Source: Pictodentalium vernedei
Taxonomy: Eukaryota > Mollusca > Scaphopoda > Dentaliida > Dentaliidae
Assembly (NCBI GenBank): GCA_031216915.1
Contig: CM062290.1
Location: 381,034,718-381,098,717, forward strand
DNA: 64,000 nt
Direction of reading: 5' to 3'
Shown here in pieces: positions 21,596 through 30,912 of this stretch. Numbering within the stretch: the stretch's first letter is position 1; each line of letters starts with the position of its first letter. The position numbers were made by a program, and so were the translations under genes. Below the pieces are notes generated by a model. That model ran no database searches. It saw only the letters and a program-made list of their open reading frames with translations, and was not told the origin of the DNA.

Positions 21596-21872
21596 TGAAA
21601 TTTCAAGACTGATTAATGTAGTATTCCATGAGTTTCCAACGCAACAAATTTTTGTCGAACAATTAGCCTACTTAATCCTCAATAAAGGGTTTGCAAACAA
21701 TAACAAAAATTAAATCTGATAACCTATAATGTGAAAAAAAAAAATTAAAGACATAAAAATAATATGAATAACAAATTTTAAGTATAGCAAACAACTTATT
21801 TATCCAGTTGCAGAGGTAGACGATTGGACAATTAACATCAGATAGTCAATTATCGACTCCAATTTGACACTG

Positions 21873-22124
21873 CTTAACTGGTAGAGTGCTGGAAGCCCAT
21901 ATTTGGGCTTTACTCTGAGGTGAAGGTACTGAAACTTGAAGGCTTCATACTCAGTGGATGTGCTTTGTATTATCTTTGAAGTGATATTATTTAGTCTGTA
22001 AGGACTTGTCTTGTTACAATTTATGGGAGAGTGCCTACAGGCACTCTCCCATAAATTGTAACAAGGCAAAGATATGTGAACAAATTTTGATGACCAAAAA
22101 TAATTCAGCACTCTACCAGTTAAG
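21873..22124. mobile_element. Foldback MITE CTTAACTGGTAGAGTGCT
   Basis: Ends cttaactggtagagtgct / agcactctaccagttaag are perfect inverses. A second, inner palindrome at 22023-22063 (gggagagtgcctacaggcac...) is related to tggcactctccaataaattg at 24874 and 24966 and to sequence near 52600. A degenerate pair of the same termini may bracket 23875-25605. Non-coding. Confidence 0.7.
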
Positions 22125-22216
22125 AGTCAAAAAAGGATAAATACTACTGTTTATTATTTTAATGACTTGATCAACATCTTCTTTGGATCTTCAATTTTTT
22201 TTGTCTCAATTGTTTA

Positions 22217-22585
22217 TTATTTATTTATTGGTGTTTAAGGTCACATACTTAAGCACAATGGCTAATCGTGACCGTGACAGTTTTACGGGTGGAGGAAGCC
22301 GGAGTACCCGGAGAGAACCACCGAGCAACGACGAGCAGCTGTCAGCTCTCCAACATCGTAACTCTGAACTCTGCACCGCAGCACAGGCAGGGTTAGATTG
22401 GTTGAAGACATGCGCACCATCGACGTGCAGTACGCCTCAGTACACAGCGTCATCGTGCCCCCATGTAGACAATCGGGGTGAAGTGTCTTGCCCAAGGACA
22501 CAACGCGGTTGCCGCAGGTGGGATTCGAACCGAGGACCTCTCGGCTTGCAGCCTGCACCTCTACCAACTGAGCCACCGCGCCCCC
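22217..22585 (-). mobile_element. tRNA-derived SINE with 14-bp target duplication
   Basis: Flanked by identical gtctcaattgttta (22203-22216 and 22586-22599). On the minus strand the head is tRNA-like: A box TGGCTCAGTTGG (about 22564-22575), B box GGTTCGAATCC (22521-22531), ending CCCACCTG. The body (cttgcccaaggacac, ggttgaagacatg, gcagcacaggcaggg) is shared with the 5S-headed SINE at 55609-55985. The 3' tail is (aaat)n-like at 22217-22236. It does not fold as a full tRNA and is not a tRNA gene. Confidence 0.85.
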
Positions 22586-22749
22586 GTCTCAATTGTTTAA
22601 AATCCATGATAATACAAGACCTAATAGTAAACTTGTTGATTTTCCAGGTATCAGGAATTATCTTATCAGTGTGGACCTGGAAGTTTTATTTTTCATGAGC
22701 GCTTGCTCGAGTGAACAATAAAACTTTTAGGTCTACACTCATGAGATAA

Positions 22750-23480
22750 ACAGAAGATATAAAATGAGTGTTTTTCTCATATGATATTTATGAAACGAGT
22801 TTAAGAATTTTCAGTTTGGGCGAGCCCCAAATGGAAAATTCGAACAAGTTTCATAAATATCATATGAGAAAAACACTTATTTCATATTCTATTTATCATA
22901 TGACACACATATGCACAAATTAACGACTTAGTATGACTTTTTAACCCTTTACCTAACGTGTATTGCAGACAACACTTGTTAAAAACATCACCATATAACT
23001 AAAAATTTTCATTTTTTGCTTCCAAAACATAGGTTATGACCCCTGATTGGAACGAGTGCAATGCACTCGTTCCAATAAGGGGTCATAACCTATGTTTTGG
23101 AAGCAAAAATGAAATTTTTTCGTATATAGCACTGGCCAGTTTTGGTTGTTATGTATGGTAAAGGGTTAATGGAATATAACCCAACCTAAATAGGACAGAT
23201 AATGTAAATTCTCCCTACTCAAATTATACAAATGTGACCCAGTTGTATTTTGTTCAGCTAATCAAACTGTCCACATTTGAAATTGACCAATGAAATCTTT
23301 CATCCCCAATTATGCAAATTATGAAAATATGGCCCAGTTGTATTTTGTTCAGCCAATCAAATTGTCTAGTTTTGAAATTGACCAATGAAATTGACGGAAG
23401 GCTTTATTTATCACTGATTAATATGAAAACAAAATATAAAATGTTTTAAAGTGAACAAAACGGACGAGTCATATGATAAT
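22750..23480 (+). repeat. Composite repeat, arm 1 (inverse at 48955-49650)
   Basis: Contains, in order: an aaatgagtgtttttctcata foldback with inner hairpin, TTAA MITE-B (22945-23165), and two copies of a ~110-bp unit with cagttgtattttgttcagc. The same modules occur in inverse order and orientation at 48955-49650, with the MITE at the matching position. This indicates amplification after the MITE had inserted. Confidence 0.7.
22945..23165. mobile_element. TTAA-flanked foldback MITE, subfamily B
   Basis: TTAA at 22941-22944 and 23166-23169. Ends ccctttacctaac / ggtaaaggg. Arms cttccaaaacataggttatg and inverse; the centre ggaacgagtgcaatgcactcg is palindromic. Confidence 0.8.
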
Positions 23481-23661
23481 TTCCGATATTCACTAAAATA
23501 CCATAGATATCCTCTATGTATTCTTCCATAAAATTTGAATGGCATCCTCTGGTTGTCTGTTTCATTTGCTATGTATCACTGAAGTATTTAAATTATTATT
23601 TCAATGAAATTTTATTACTGAACACTTCAAAATATATATGTCATTGTGAAGAATATTTTAA

Positions 23662-23835
23662 CCCTTCATTATTTTAATTATTGCTTTTTTACAATTTTCA
23701 AAAAAATTCAACAAAACCATATCATGTGACCTCGGCCCATGGGTTTTGCTGAAATCCTTTTTAAATGGAATTTATTTTTAACTGCTTAATTTTCAGATTA
23801 TGCGGGTGCATTCAGCCGATTCGTTAGATAAAGGG
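23662..23835. mobile_element. Deleted copy of foldback MITE, subfamily A
   Basis: TTAA at 23658-23661. Left arm tcaacaaaaccatatcatgtgacc; the palindromic core and part of the right arm are reduced to tcggcccatgggttttgctg. The right end reads ttagataaaggg followed by TTGA. Confidence 0.7.
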
Positions 23836-23839
23836 TTGA

Positions 23840-25878
23840 AGGGGATATTCTGACAATCAACTTATTTTCTTTTTGTAACTGGTTGAGTGGTAGAAGCCAC
23901 TATCATGTCTCTATTGAAAAATGCTAGAAGCCACCTTGGTGTCTTTACACTGTATGCATTAGCTTGAAGTTTGCTCAGTAGTAGAAGAAAAAGTTTTACA
24001 TAAAATGTTTTGGTTTCAATTTATTGGCAGGTTTGTTATTTTGAAAATTGCAGGAGGACCATTATGTTTCGCCTCAAATCACTCTAGAAGGGCCATTTTG
24101 GGTTCTCCTAAAATGACCCCAGGAGGATCATTTATGATTTACAGGGGCCATTTTGTTTCAGCCTGATGGGTAGGCAAGTTAGGCAACTAATACCATTTGA
24201 AGGTACATGGTTTGTGTAATTATGATGTACGTCATCACGTAATGTATAGATGCAGGCTTGAATGTTTGGATGCAAGATACCAGGTTACCCATGACACTCA
24301 CCAACAGTTAGCGTTATAGTTATCTTGCATCCACATAACCAAGCTCGTATCTATACATTACATGATGACTGTACTAGCCAGGGCACTGTACTCACTGCCA
24401 GATGCCAGTAACTTGGGGTGAATCAATCAGATATGGGGGACGAATAGTCCCAGCTTTGATTTTGGGATGAAACAACCCAGGCAAATCGTCGGGGATTGAA
24501 CTGGCTTGGGGATGATACATCCTGTAATTGCACCTGACACGAGAGTTGTTGCAGTCTGATGTACAATGTAATAATTACAACTTTAGAATTGGTAGACCTC
24601 CTGCTCATATTTGGAAATTTACTTACTGTCTCTGGGTGACGACGTTGACGACACACTACAAACTTCACAAATTGCACTTTGTACCTCATTCAATCTGCGA
24701 AAATTCCTGTTTGAGGCGGCCGATTTTGAGGTGCCCTCGATTGAATTAATGGGTCGCAGAAATCGGGGTTAGGCGGACGTTTCCCGTCCTCGGAATTTTG
24801 AACTCAGGTGGGCGACTGCAGCCCAGGGCGATCGCCCGCCTCAAAATGACAAGCCTGTATTGGAGAGTGCATACTGGCACTCTCCAATAAATTGTAACAT
24901 AACAAAATTATGTATGTCAAACACTTGCTAAACCAAGGTTAATCTTGCGTATAGTGTGTTTTTATTGGCACTCTCCAATAAATTGTAACATAACAAAATT
25001 ATGTATGTCAAACACTAGCTAAACCAAGGTTAATCTTGCTGATAGTGTGTTTTCTCCCGCCACTAATTATGGTACTGAAACATATACAAAGTCATGTGAG
25101 ACAGCTGGGAGAGATATGCCTGTCTCACCCCACCCATGTGACAGCTATCTCACCCCACTCACGTGACCAAACTATATTGGCTTATTAGCATATTTAATGA
25201 GCACAGGACTGTTCAACCTAACAACATGGTGTCACGTTTTGGAAAAATTAGCAGATGAATGTTTGTCAAAGAAAATAGAAATAAAAACACAGACTGCAAA
25301 ACCATCGGACACTTGACTCTTTTATATTTTGGACGAACGCCATTATGAATGGAGTGAGTTGCATGAATTCCTATTGAAAAGTTATGTGAATACATTGCAG
25401 AATTCATAATATGCCGTCATAGAAATTTGTCAATGTTCATTTCATTACAAATCTTTAACCCCTGTCGGCAAGCCTCGTGTCCTGCCCAAATATCTTGCCC
25501 TCGGGTGAGATTTCCCCATCTCACCCACCAGGGATAATAATGAACTTGGAAAAAAATTACACATGTTTCAAATCACCTTTGAAAAAGAATTTAGCACTCA
25601 ACCAGTTAATGATGCAATTTTGGTAAAAAGGGAAATGCCTTTCATTTCTCAATCCATTTAGGCATCTTTGATGTGGTTTGGATACAGTGATAAATTGAAA
25701 ATCTTGCCTCTCACCTGAGACTTGGTCTAGACTTAATAATACAGAACACAGTGACGGAGTTAGAGTTTCTCAAGTGTTTCATGATTCCAATAGGCAAGTG
25801 AAAAATATAAAGAACTCCAACAGGGGTTGTTAGATTCCCATCCCACAAATTCTACCTCGGATGTTTTCTATACCATGT
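23840..25878. repeat. Repeat mosaic without genes
   Basis: Contains: taactggttgagtggtagaagcc near 23877 with its inverse (agcactcaaccagttaa) near 25590; a foldback at 24231-24369 (gtcatcacgtaatgtataga and inverse); two tandem copies of a ~92-bp unit at 24874-25052 (ggcactctccaataaattg...); a 'gagacag/ctgtctcac' hairpin at about 25095-25160; and the 25420-25550 relative of the 819-939 repeat. No coding region is supported. Confidence 0.5.
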
Positions 25879-25882
25879 TTAA

Positions 25883-26120
25883 CCCTTTACCCAATGCAGA
25901 CGATTTCAAAATTTATTATTTTAAATATCATTTTTTAAATTTTTTGAAACAATTTCAACAAAACCATATCATGTGACCCCTCTTTGGAATGAGCTCGACG
26001 AGCTCATTCCAAAGAGGGATCACATGATATGGTTTTGTTGAAATTTTTCGAAAAATATTTTTTCAGTTGCTGAATTTGCATATTACGTGGGCGGATGCAG
26101 GCGATTCGTTGGGTAAAGGG
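25883..26120. mobile_element. TTAA-flanked foldback MITE, subfamily A
   Basis: TTAA at 25879-25882 and 26121-26124. Ends ccctttacccaatgcagacg / gattcgttgggtaaaggg. Palindromic centre ttggaatgagctcgacgagc and inverse. Well preserved. Confidence 0.82.
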
Positions 26121-26161
26121 TTAAACTAGAATTAAGTGAATGAAAGCTGATATTTTGTTAA

Positions 26162-26391
26162 CCCTTTACTAAACGAATCGGCCACATTCGCCCACGTAAT
26201 TTGTAAATTCAGCAACTGAAAAAATATTATTTTTCAAAAAATTTCAACAACACTGTATCATGTGACCCCCCCGTGACGAGCTCGTTCCAATGAGGGGTCA
26301 CATGATATGGTTTTGTTGAAATTTTTTGAAAAAAATTAAAAAATGATATTTAAAATAATAAATTTGGATATAGTCTGCATTGGGTAAAGAG
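26162..26391. mobile_element. TTAA-flanked foldback MITE, subfamily A, second of a pair
   Basis: TTAA at 26158-26161 and 26392-26395, only about 34 bp from the previous copy and in opposite orientation. The core is shortened (ccccccgtgacgagctcgtt). Confidence 0.8.
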
Positions 26392-26395
26392 TTAA

Positions 26396-27048
26396 AGAAA
26401 AATATCAAACCTTTGGTGGTCTGTTTACTTTCTATTAATACATTGTTTTGTGTCGAAGCATTTCATTCACAGAATAACATCAATCAATAGCATAATGACC
26501 AATCAGATTGGCTGTTATATGATGTTCTTATATATAGGTCAGATTCTAAGATTCTAGATGTGGTGTATCTAGAACATTTCTCAATCTCTATATTGCATCA
26601 GTTGAGGCCTATAAAAAATTCTTGTTTCTCAGGGAATTTTTCCTCAATTTTATGATGGAGGAGAGAGGCCTTTTTTGGGTTTATTCACAAAACAGTTCTG
26701 AAAATAGTTGGAATTATAAATTTAACTGCCTACACTATTATGTGGCAATCCAAAGTTTTCAGCAGTGAAAGTTTCCCATAATGTAGTTGAAAATTTAACC
26801 AACTATATCTTGTTTTACAAAGCTCTGTGAGCTCAGTCAAACAAGGTATAGTTAATTAAATATTTGTTTTACAAGTGCAAAAAATGTTTGGGGAAGGTGC
26901 CTGAGAATCAAGACTTTTTTTTTCAATAGCCTAATACTAAATGCATTGAGCAATCATGATATAATTCACAGAACTCATTTCAAAATTTCAATTTTGACTT
27001 GAGACTTAATTAAGATCTTTTATAAATTAAAATATATATGAACTTTCC
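26396..27048 (-). other. Region downstream of the putative host gene; foldback at 26780-26870
   Basis: If the exon at 27049-27144 is real, its 3' UTR begins here. An AATAAA hexamer on the minus strand overlaps the last codons of that exon (27055-27060); no other clear poly(A) signal was singled out. A hairpin at about 26800-26865 (actatatcttgtttta, gctctgtgagctc and inverse) resembles ones near 54850 and 56660. Confidence 0.4.
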
Positions 27049-27144
27049 CTACAGTTTATTTAAAGCATTTTCAAACAAACGTAGATCTCTAACATTTGAC
27101 AGCTTCAAATTCTCTTGTAGAACCTTATAAAAGAATTCAGGAGC
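27049..27144 (-). CDS. Putative host gene, terminal exon (SAM-like C-terminus)
   Basis: 96 bp, 32 codons including the TAG stop at 27049-27051. A good acceptor precedes it (TATATTTCAG before GCTCCTGAA). It encodes APEFFYKVLQENLKL... ending FENALNKL: amphipathic, charged and without repeats, which stands out from the surrounding DNA. Phase 0 matches the phase-0 donor of the exon at 48455-48515, and the spliced sequence reads continuously (KLQHK-APEFFY). I infer it is the last exon of a minus-strand gene whose domain resembles a sterile alpha motif. The preceding intron would be 21.3 kb. No transcript evidence is available; chance exons are possible, but three matching phases argue against it. 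Confidence 0.62.
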   Translation of the reverse strand, partial: APEFFYKVLQENLKLSNVRDLRLFENALNKL

Positions 27145-27192
27145 CTGAAATATAAAATTAGTAATCATTCTTCAGTACTTATAGCAGAAGAT

Positions 27193-27785
27193 TATTTATT
27201 TATTGGGATTTTAACAACATTTTTCGACAGCCAGGGTCACCTTGTGTCGAAAAGTTTTACAGTCGAAGGAAGCCAGAGGATCCAGAGAGAACCAAGCCAC
27301 AAAATAAGCAGATTGACATCTGCAAAATGAGGTCCCCAGAGGGTGAATTTAGTGATGCTACCCTGCACAGTACGGTAGCATCACTAAATTTACCCTCTGT
27401 GAACCTCAATCTGAATCAGGATCTCAAAATTGAACAGAAAGAGGTACCCAGAGGATAAATTGGCCCACTGTATGGGATAGCATCATCAAATTCACTTTCT
27501 GGGGACCTCATTCTGCAAATGTCAGACTGCTTATTTTCAGGCCTGGAGAGAACCACCGAGCAGCAGCATGGAAGTGTCAGACTCCCCTACATACACAACA
27601 CAAGCAGTGTTTGCACTGGTTGAAGACAAGTCCAGCATTGAAATGCAGAAAAACTTAGCATGCAGTGCCACTGTGCCCCCAACTGGGCAATTGGGATTAA
27701 GTGACTTGACCAAGAATACATTGCAGTTACTTCTGGCAGGGGGATCGAATCGTGGACCTTTCAACCACTGGGCCATCACGCTCCC
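27193..27785 (-). mobile_element. Diverged SINE, interrupted by a MITE
   Basis: Tail ttatttatttattggga at 27193. The body (gaaggaagccagaggatcc, gagagaaccaccgagcagc, ggttgaagacaagtcc, gtgacttgaccaag) follows the SINE at 22217-22585. The tRNA-like head is weak (gggggatcgaatcgtggacc, 27740-27760). Split by the element at 27299-27543. Confidence 0.65.
27299..27543. mobile_element. MITE family CAAGCCTGAAAATAA, inserted in a SINE
   Basis: Termini aagccacaaaataagcag / ctgcttattttcaggcctg. gagagaacc occurs on both sides (about 27279-27287 and 27546-27554) but only once in uninterrupted SINE copies, giving an 8-9 bp target duplication. A direct demonstration that this MITE transposed after the SINE. 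Confidence 0.72.
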
Positions 27786-28511
27786 ATAGAAGAGGATCAA
27801 TTCATTAAATGAACAAGGTATGCTTTAGAATGCTGCCAATCTCAATTTTTCTTTGAATTCAATTTCTAATTGAATGTCAATAAAGTGCAACACCATCAGT
27901 ATCCCCCCACAAAAGGTTTCTAAGTTGAAAAAAGCAGAAAAAGGCCCATAACTCTAGAAAAACAAATGGACAAAACCTGTTACTTGTGAATATCTTTTTC
28001 CCCATTGTGGTCTATCAGCATACCAAAGATCATTTAAATCCAATATCCACTGACTGAGATATGAAGTTCCAAAGTTCTTATAGTTGGATGAATGGTATGA
28101 CAGATGGATAAACGGATGGATAAACAGACAGAACCCATTCTATATGCCCTGCAAAATTTAGTTTTGGCGGGGGATAAAAAGGATGCTGAATTGATTGGAA
28201 TCATGGATCATGAATCATGTGGCTTTTAAACTAGAAAAATAATAATCACATGTGTGTTGTTAACTCAGCACATGAGAATGAAGATGGTACATGTATGCAA
28301 AGCCTTGTATACACATGTGTGTCCTAAAAGTGTGTACAGCATTGGAGATGGGCAATATCCTGAAAAACTGAACCAATACCAAAATCAAGGAGAAACTGAA
28401 AAACCAAACCGAACCAAACTAAGTCAATCATTAAATACCAAAACCATCTTCATTTTCCAATTTTCCTGCATTTTCTATATTCATAAGACATTGTTGAGGC
28501 TTGATAGCAGA
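27786..28511. repeat. Repeat spacer: pearl-like remnant and an AT-rich MITE
   Basis: 27900-28170 reads gcccataactctagaaaaac ... then a gatggataaacgg microsatellite (about 28085-28125) and a gcgggggat tail, the layout of the insert at 21010-21305. 28342-28511 (gagatgggcaatatcctga ... gttgaggcttgatagcag) is the uninterrupted form of the repeat split by the 5S SINE at 55533-56100. No gene. Confidence 0.5.
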
Positions 28512-28515
28512 TTAA

Positions 28516-28690
28516 CCCTTCAACTAACATGAAAAGCAGATGATACTTGCAAATAAAATTCTTGAATAACTCATTTTTTCTTTGTGCATCAAAAACATAG
28601 TTTATGACTCCTCATTGGAATGAGCTAAATGAGCTTGTTCCAATGAGGGGTAATAAGCTATGTTTTTGATGCAGAAAATGAAAAAAAAAA
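28516..28690. mobile_element. Foldback MITE, subfamily B, left part (split by later insertions)
   Basis: TTAA at 28512-28515, then cccttcaactaac; palindrome cattggaatgagctaaatg / gagcttgttccaatg; arms catcaaaaacata / tatgtttttgatg. The right terminus is missing here. A fitting one, tttggcctttatgttgggtaaaggg, stands at about 36330-36355, on the far side of the 157-bp satellite and DIRS-A2. Confidence 0.6.
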
Positions 28691-28744
28691 AGCCAATATG
28701 ATCACCGATCCAATGTCGAGATGTGACAGCACAAAAGTGGGTTT

Positions 28745-29240
28745 AATCATTATCAACTTATCGTCCGGAAACCAGTTGTTTACAATTTACTATGTGAAGG
28801 GTCACTGTGAACTTGACATTTGACCTAGTGATTCCGAACGAAATAAATAGGGCTCTTTCTTGCACCAATGCCAACCTACCTATGAAGTTTCATGTACGTA
28901 GGTGTAACCATTGTCAAATTATCATCTGGAAACCAATTGTTTATGATTTATTATGTTCAAGGTCACTGTGACCTTGGCCTTTGACCTCGTGAGTCCAAAA
29001 TAAAAAGGGGTCTTCCACTCACCTAGGCCAACCTACCTATGACGTTTCATGAATGTGGGTCAAACCGTTATCAAGTTATCGCCCGGAAACCAATTGTTTA
29101 CAATTTACTATGTTGAAGGTCACTGTGACCTTGACCTTTCACCTAGCAAGTCCAAAATAAAAACGGTTCTTCCTCTCACTGATGCCAACCTACCCATGAA
29201 GTTTCATGAATGTGGGTCGAAACATCAAGCTATCATCCAG
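28745..29240 (+). repeat. 157-bp satellite, left part (about 3 units)
   Basis: The marker gtcactgtga recurs at 28801, 28962 and 29119 (spacing 161 and 157). Each unit holds aaggtcactgtgacctt followed by gacctttgacct, then tccaaaataaa and tttcatgaa. The array continues after DIRS-A2 at 35743. Confidence 0.88.
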
Positions 29241-29284
29241 AAATTAAAATTTTTTAGTAAATTTTGTTTCTTAACATACCTACC

Positions 29285-29521
29285 ACAATTGTTTACAATT
29301 GGCTGTAACATAAGTGCAAGCCCTACTTCGGAACTAACTCAAGCTTTTAGAATCTTTTCCAAACGAGTTGGAAAAGTACTAGAGTGCAAAAGCACGAAAA
29401 AGATCGAAAAAAGGGTCGAGCGAGACCAGCGCTCGAAATTACAGGTACTCTCTCTGCACACCTCTTGCGTTTACCGAGCGCATGCGCAACAAACCGTGAC
29501 GTCAATTCCGTATTTCCGCCA
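29285..29521 (+). repeat. DIRS-A2 left terminal inverted repeat
   Basis: Inverse of 35486-35724. Holds GCGCATGCGC (NRF-1-like palindrome) and TGACGTCA (CRE palindrome, 29497-29504). Confidence 0.9.
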
Positions 29522-29589
29522 ACGAGAAGTTTGTGATTTAGCGGGGAGGCATCGATATCAAAGATATCCCCAAGGAGGGTGGGCCTCCG

Positions 29590-29680
29590 GTAAACAATTG
29601 TGGTAGGTATGTTAAGAAACAAAATTTACTAAAAAATTTTAATTTCTTTTCAACCTACTCACAATTGTTTACAATTGGCT
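29590..29680 (+). repeat. DIRS-A2 internal complementary region
   Basis: gtaaacaattgtggtaggta...aaaaattttaat is the inverse of the left outer end (29241-29299). ttcttttcaacctactcaca...attggct is the inverse of the right outer end (about 35707-35741). The junction is at TTTC, the complement of the GAAA target core. Confidence 0.88.
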
Positions 29681-29844
29681 GAATAAACAATAGGAGGAGG
29701 TGAATCACATAACCAATACCAACAAGAGTAGCAGTAACGAAAGCAAGGATGGCAGAGAACAAAAACTAAAACCTGTAATGAAGAAAGAGAGAAGGCACCT
29801 GAAAAGAACAAGGCTGAGAGAAGCGCAACCTCGACAAAAACAAT

Positions 29845-30912
29845 TTAACGAGGGTGCACCACAGCCTGAGCAGCAACGAGAGGACCTAAAGAATAAAGGT
29901 CCTCAGATTGCTGCTGAAGGTGGCGGAGATAAAAGGAGGAGAAGGTAGAAGCATTCCTCCAGTAAGCCGCATTCATAACATCACGGAGCGAAACAGAATT
30001 GGAGAACGCCCAGGATGTAGAAATGGCACGAACCTCGTGAGCATTAAGCCGGTTCGAAACAAGATCCGATGCAGACAAGCGAGAATAAGCCAGCTTGATT
30101 GCAAGACAGATCCACCTGGAAATAGAATGGGAAGAGATAGACTGCCGCTTAGGAATGAGAGACAGAAAAAATCTCTTCCGATCCCTCCTAATGAACTGAG
30201 TGCGAGTAATGTAAGTCTTGACCGCACGAACAGGACAAAGAAGAGGCCTCCGTCCATCTACAGCAGGGAGAGCCCGAATGCAGATGGGAGGAGGTACCGA
30301 ATCAGGGAGTTGATTCTTAGCCAGAAAAGAGCAATCAGTAGTGAATGTAACACTGTTAGCCTCATTTCGGAAGAAGGCAGAATCAACAGATAGCGCATGA
30401 AGCTCACTGACTCGACGAGCAGAAGCAAACGCTAGAAGAAAAGCCGTCTTATAGGTGAGAAAACGCATGTCGGTCTCAGATAAAGGCTCGAAAGGCGCCC
30501 CCTCCAAACAGTGCAACACCCATGCCAAGTTCCACTTGGGTGTAAGACGCAAAACTCGAGGCCTCTTCAAAGAAAAGTGCCGAATAAGTTTGGAGAGGAA
30601 AAGATTACGACCGATACACCGCTTTCCCACATAAGAGAAAGTATCAGACAGCATAGACCGATAGCCCTTAATCGTAATAGGCTGGAGGCCCTTGGAGTCA
30701 AAAAGAAAAACCAGAAAATCCGCAATTTGAGCGATAGACGGATCACGGTAATTCACATTGTGATCTGAACACCAGCGGCAGAAAACCTTCCACTTGGCGG
30801 CATAAGTCATTCCAGTGGAAGGTCGCCGCGATGCAGAAATGCACTCCACTGATCGTCTCGAAAAACCTCTACGTCGGAGACTGGACCTGATAAAAGACAG
30901 GCGTGAAGGGAC
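29845..30912 (-). CDS. DIRS-A2 tyrosine recombinase (YR), about 355 aa
   Basis: Catalyses integration of the circular element by strand exchange through a 3'-phosphotyrosine. Counting from VPSRLSF, where conservation with DIRS-A1 begins: an N-terminal SAM-like core-binding domain (SRRPSTG, YAAKWKVFCRWC, TIKGYRSMLSDTF), then the catalytic domain with R166/R167 in ASARRVSELHAL, H292 and R295 in AHEVRAISTSW, W318 and the nucleophile Y328 in STFSSFYLR. All key residues are present. The true start is uncertain: the frame is open far upstream (to 32739) and overlaps the whole RT region. The overlap with the annotated RT ORF is 106 bp, YR being in its -1 frame. Confidence 0.9.
   Translation of the reverse strand, partial: VPSRLSFIRSSLRRRGFSRRSVECISASRRPSTGMTYAAKWKVFCRWCSDHNVNYRDPSIAQIADFLVFLFDSKGLQPITIKGYRSMLSDTFSYVGKRCIGRNLFLSKLIRHFSLKRPRVLRLTPKWNLAWVLHCLEGAPFEPLSETDMRFLTYKTAFLLAFASARRVSELHALSVDSAFFRNEANSVTFTTDCSFLAKNQLPDSVPPPICIRALPAVDGRRPLLCPVRAVKTYITRTQFIRRDRKRFFLSLIPKRQSISSHSISRWICLAIKLAYSRLSASDLVSNRLNAHEVRAISTSWAFSNSVSLRDVMNAAYWRNASTFSSFYLRHLQQQSEDLYSLGPLVAAQAVVHPR

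Noticed and set aside
22510..22585. Possible tRNA gene
   Set aside because: A and B boxes are present, but the segment is the head of a SINE with a target duplication and does not offer a full cloverleaf.
22183..22698. 171-residue + strand frame
   Set aside because: It is the antisense of a SINE plus flanking repeat.
29049..29606. 185-residue + strand frame
   Set aside because: Spans satellite DNA and the left TIR; the same TIR part is read again on the minus strand at the right end, so it is repeat and not gene.
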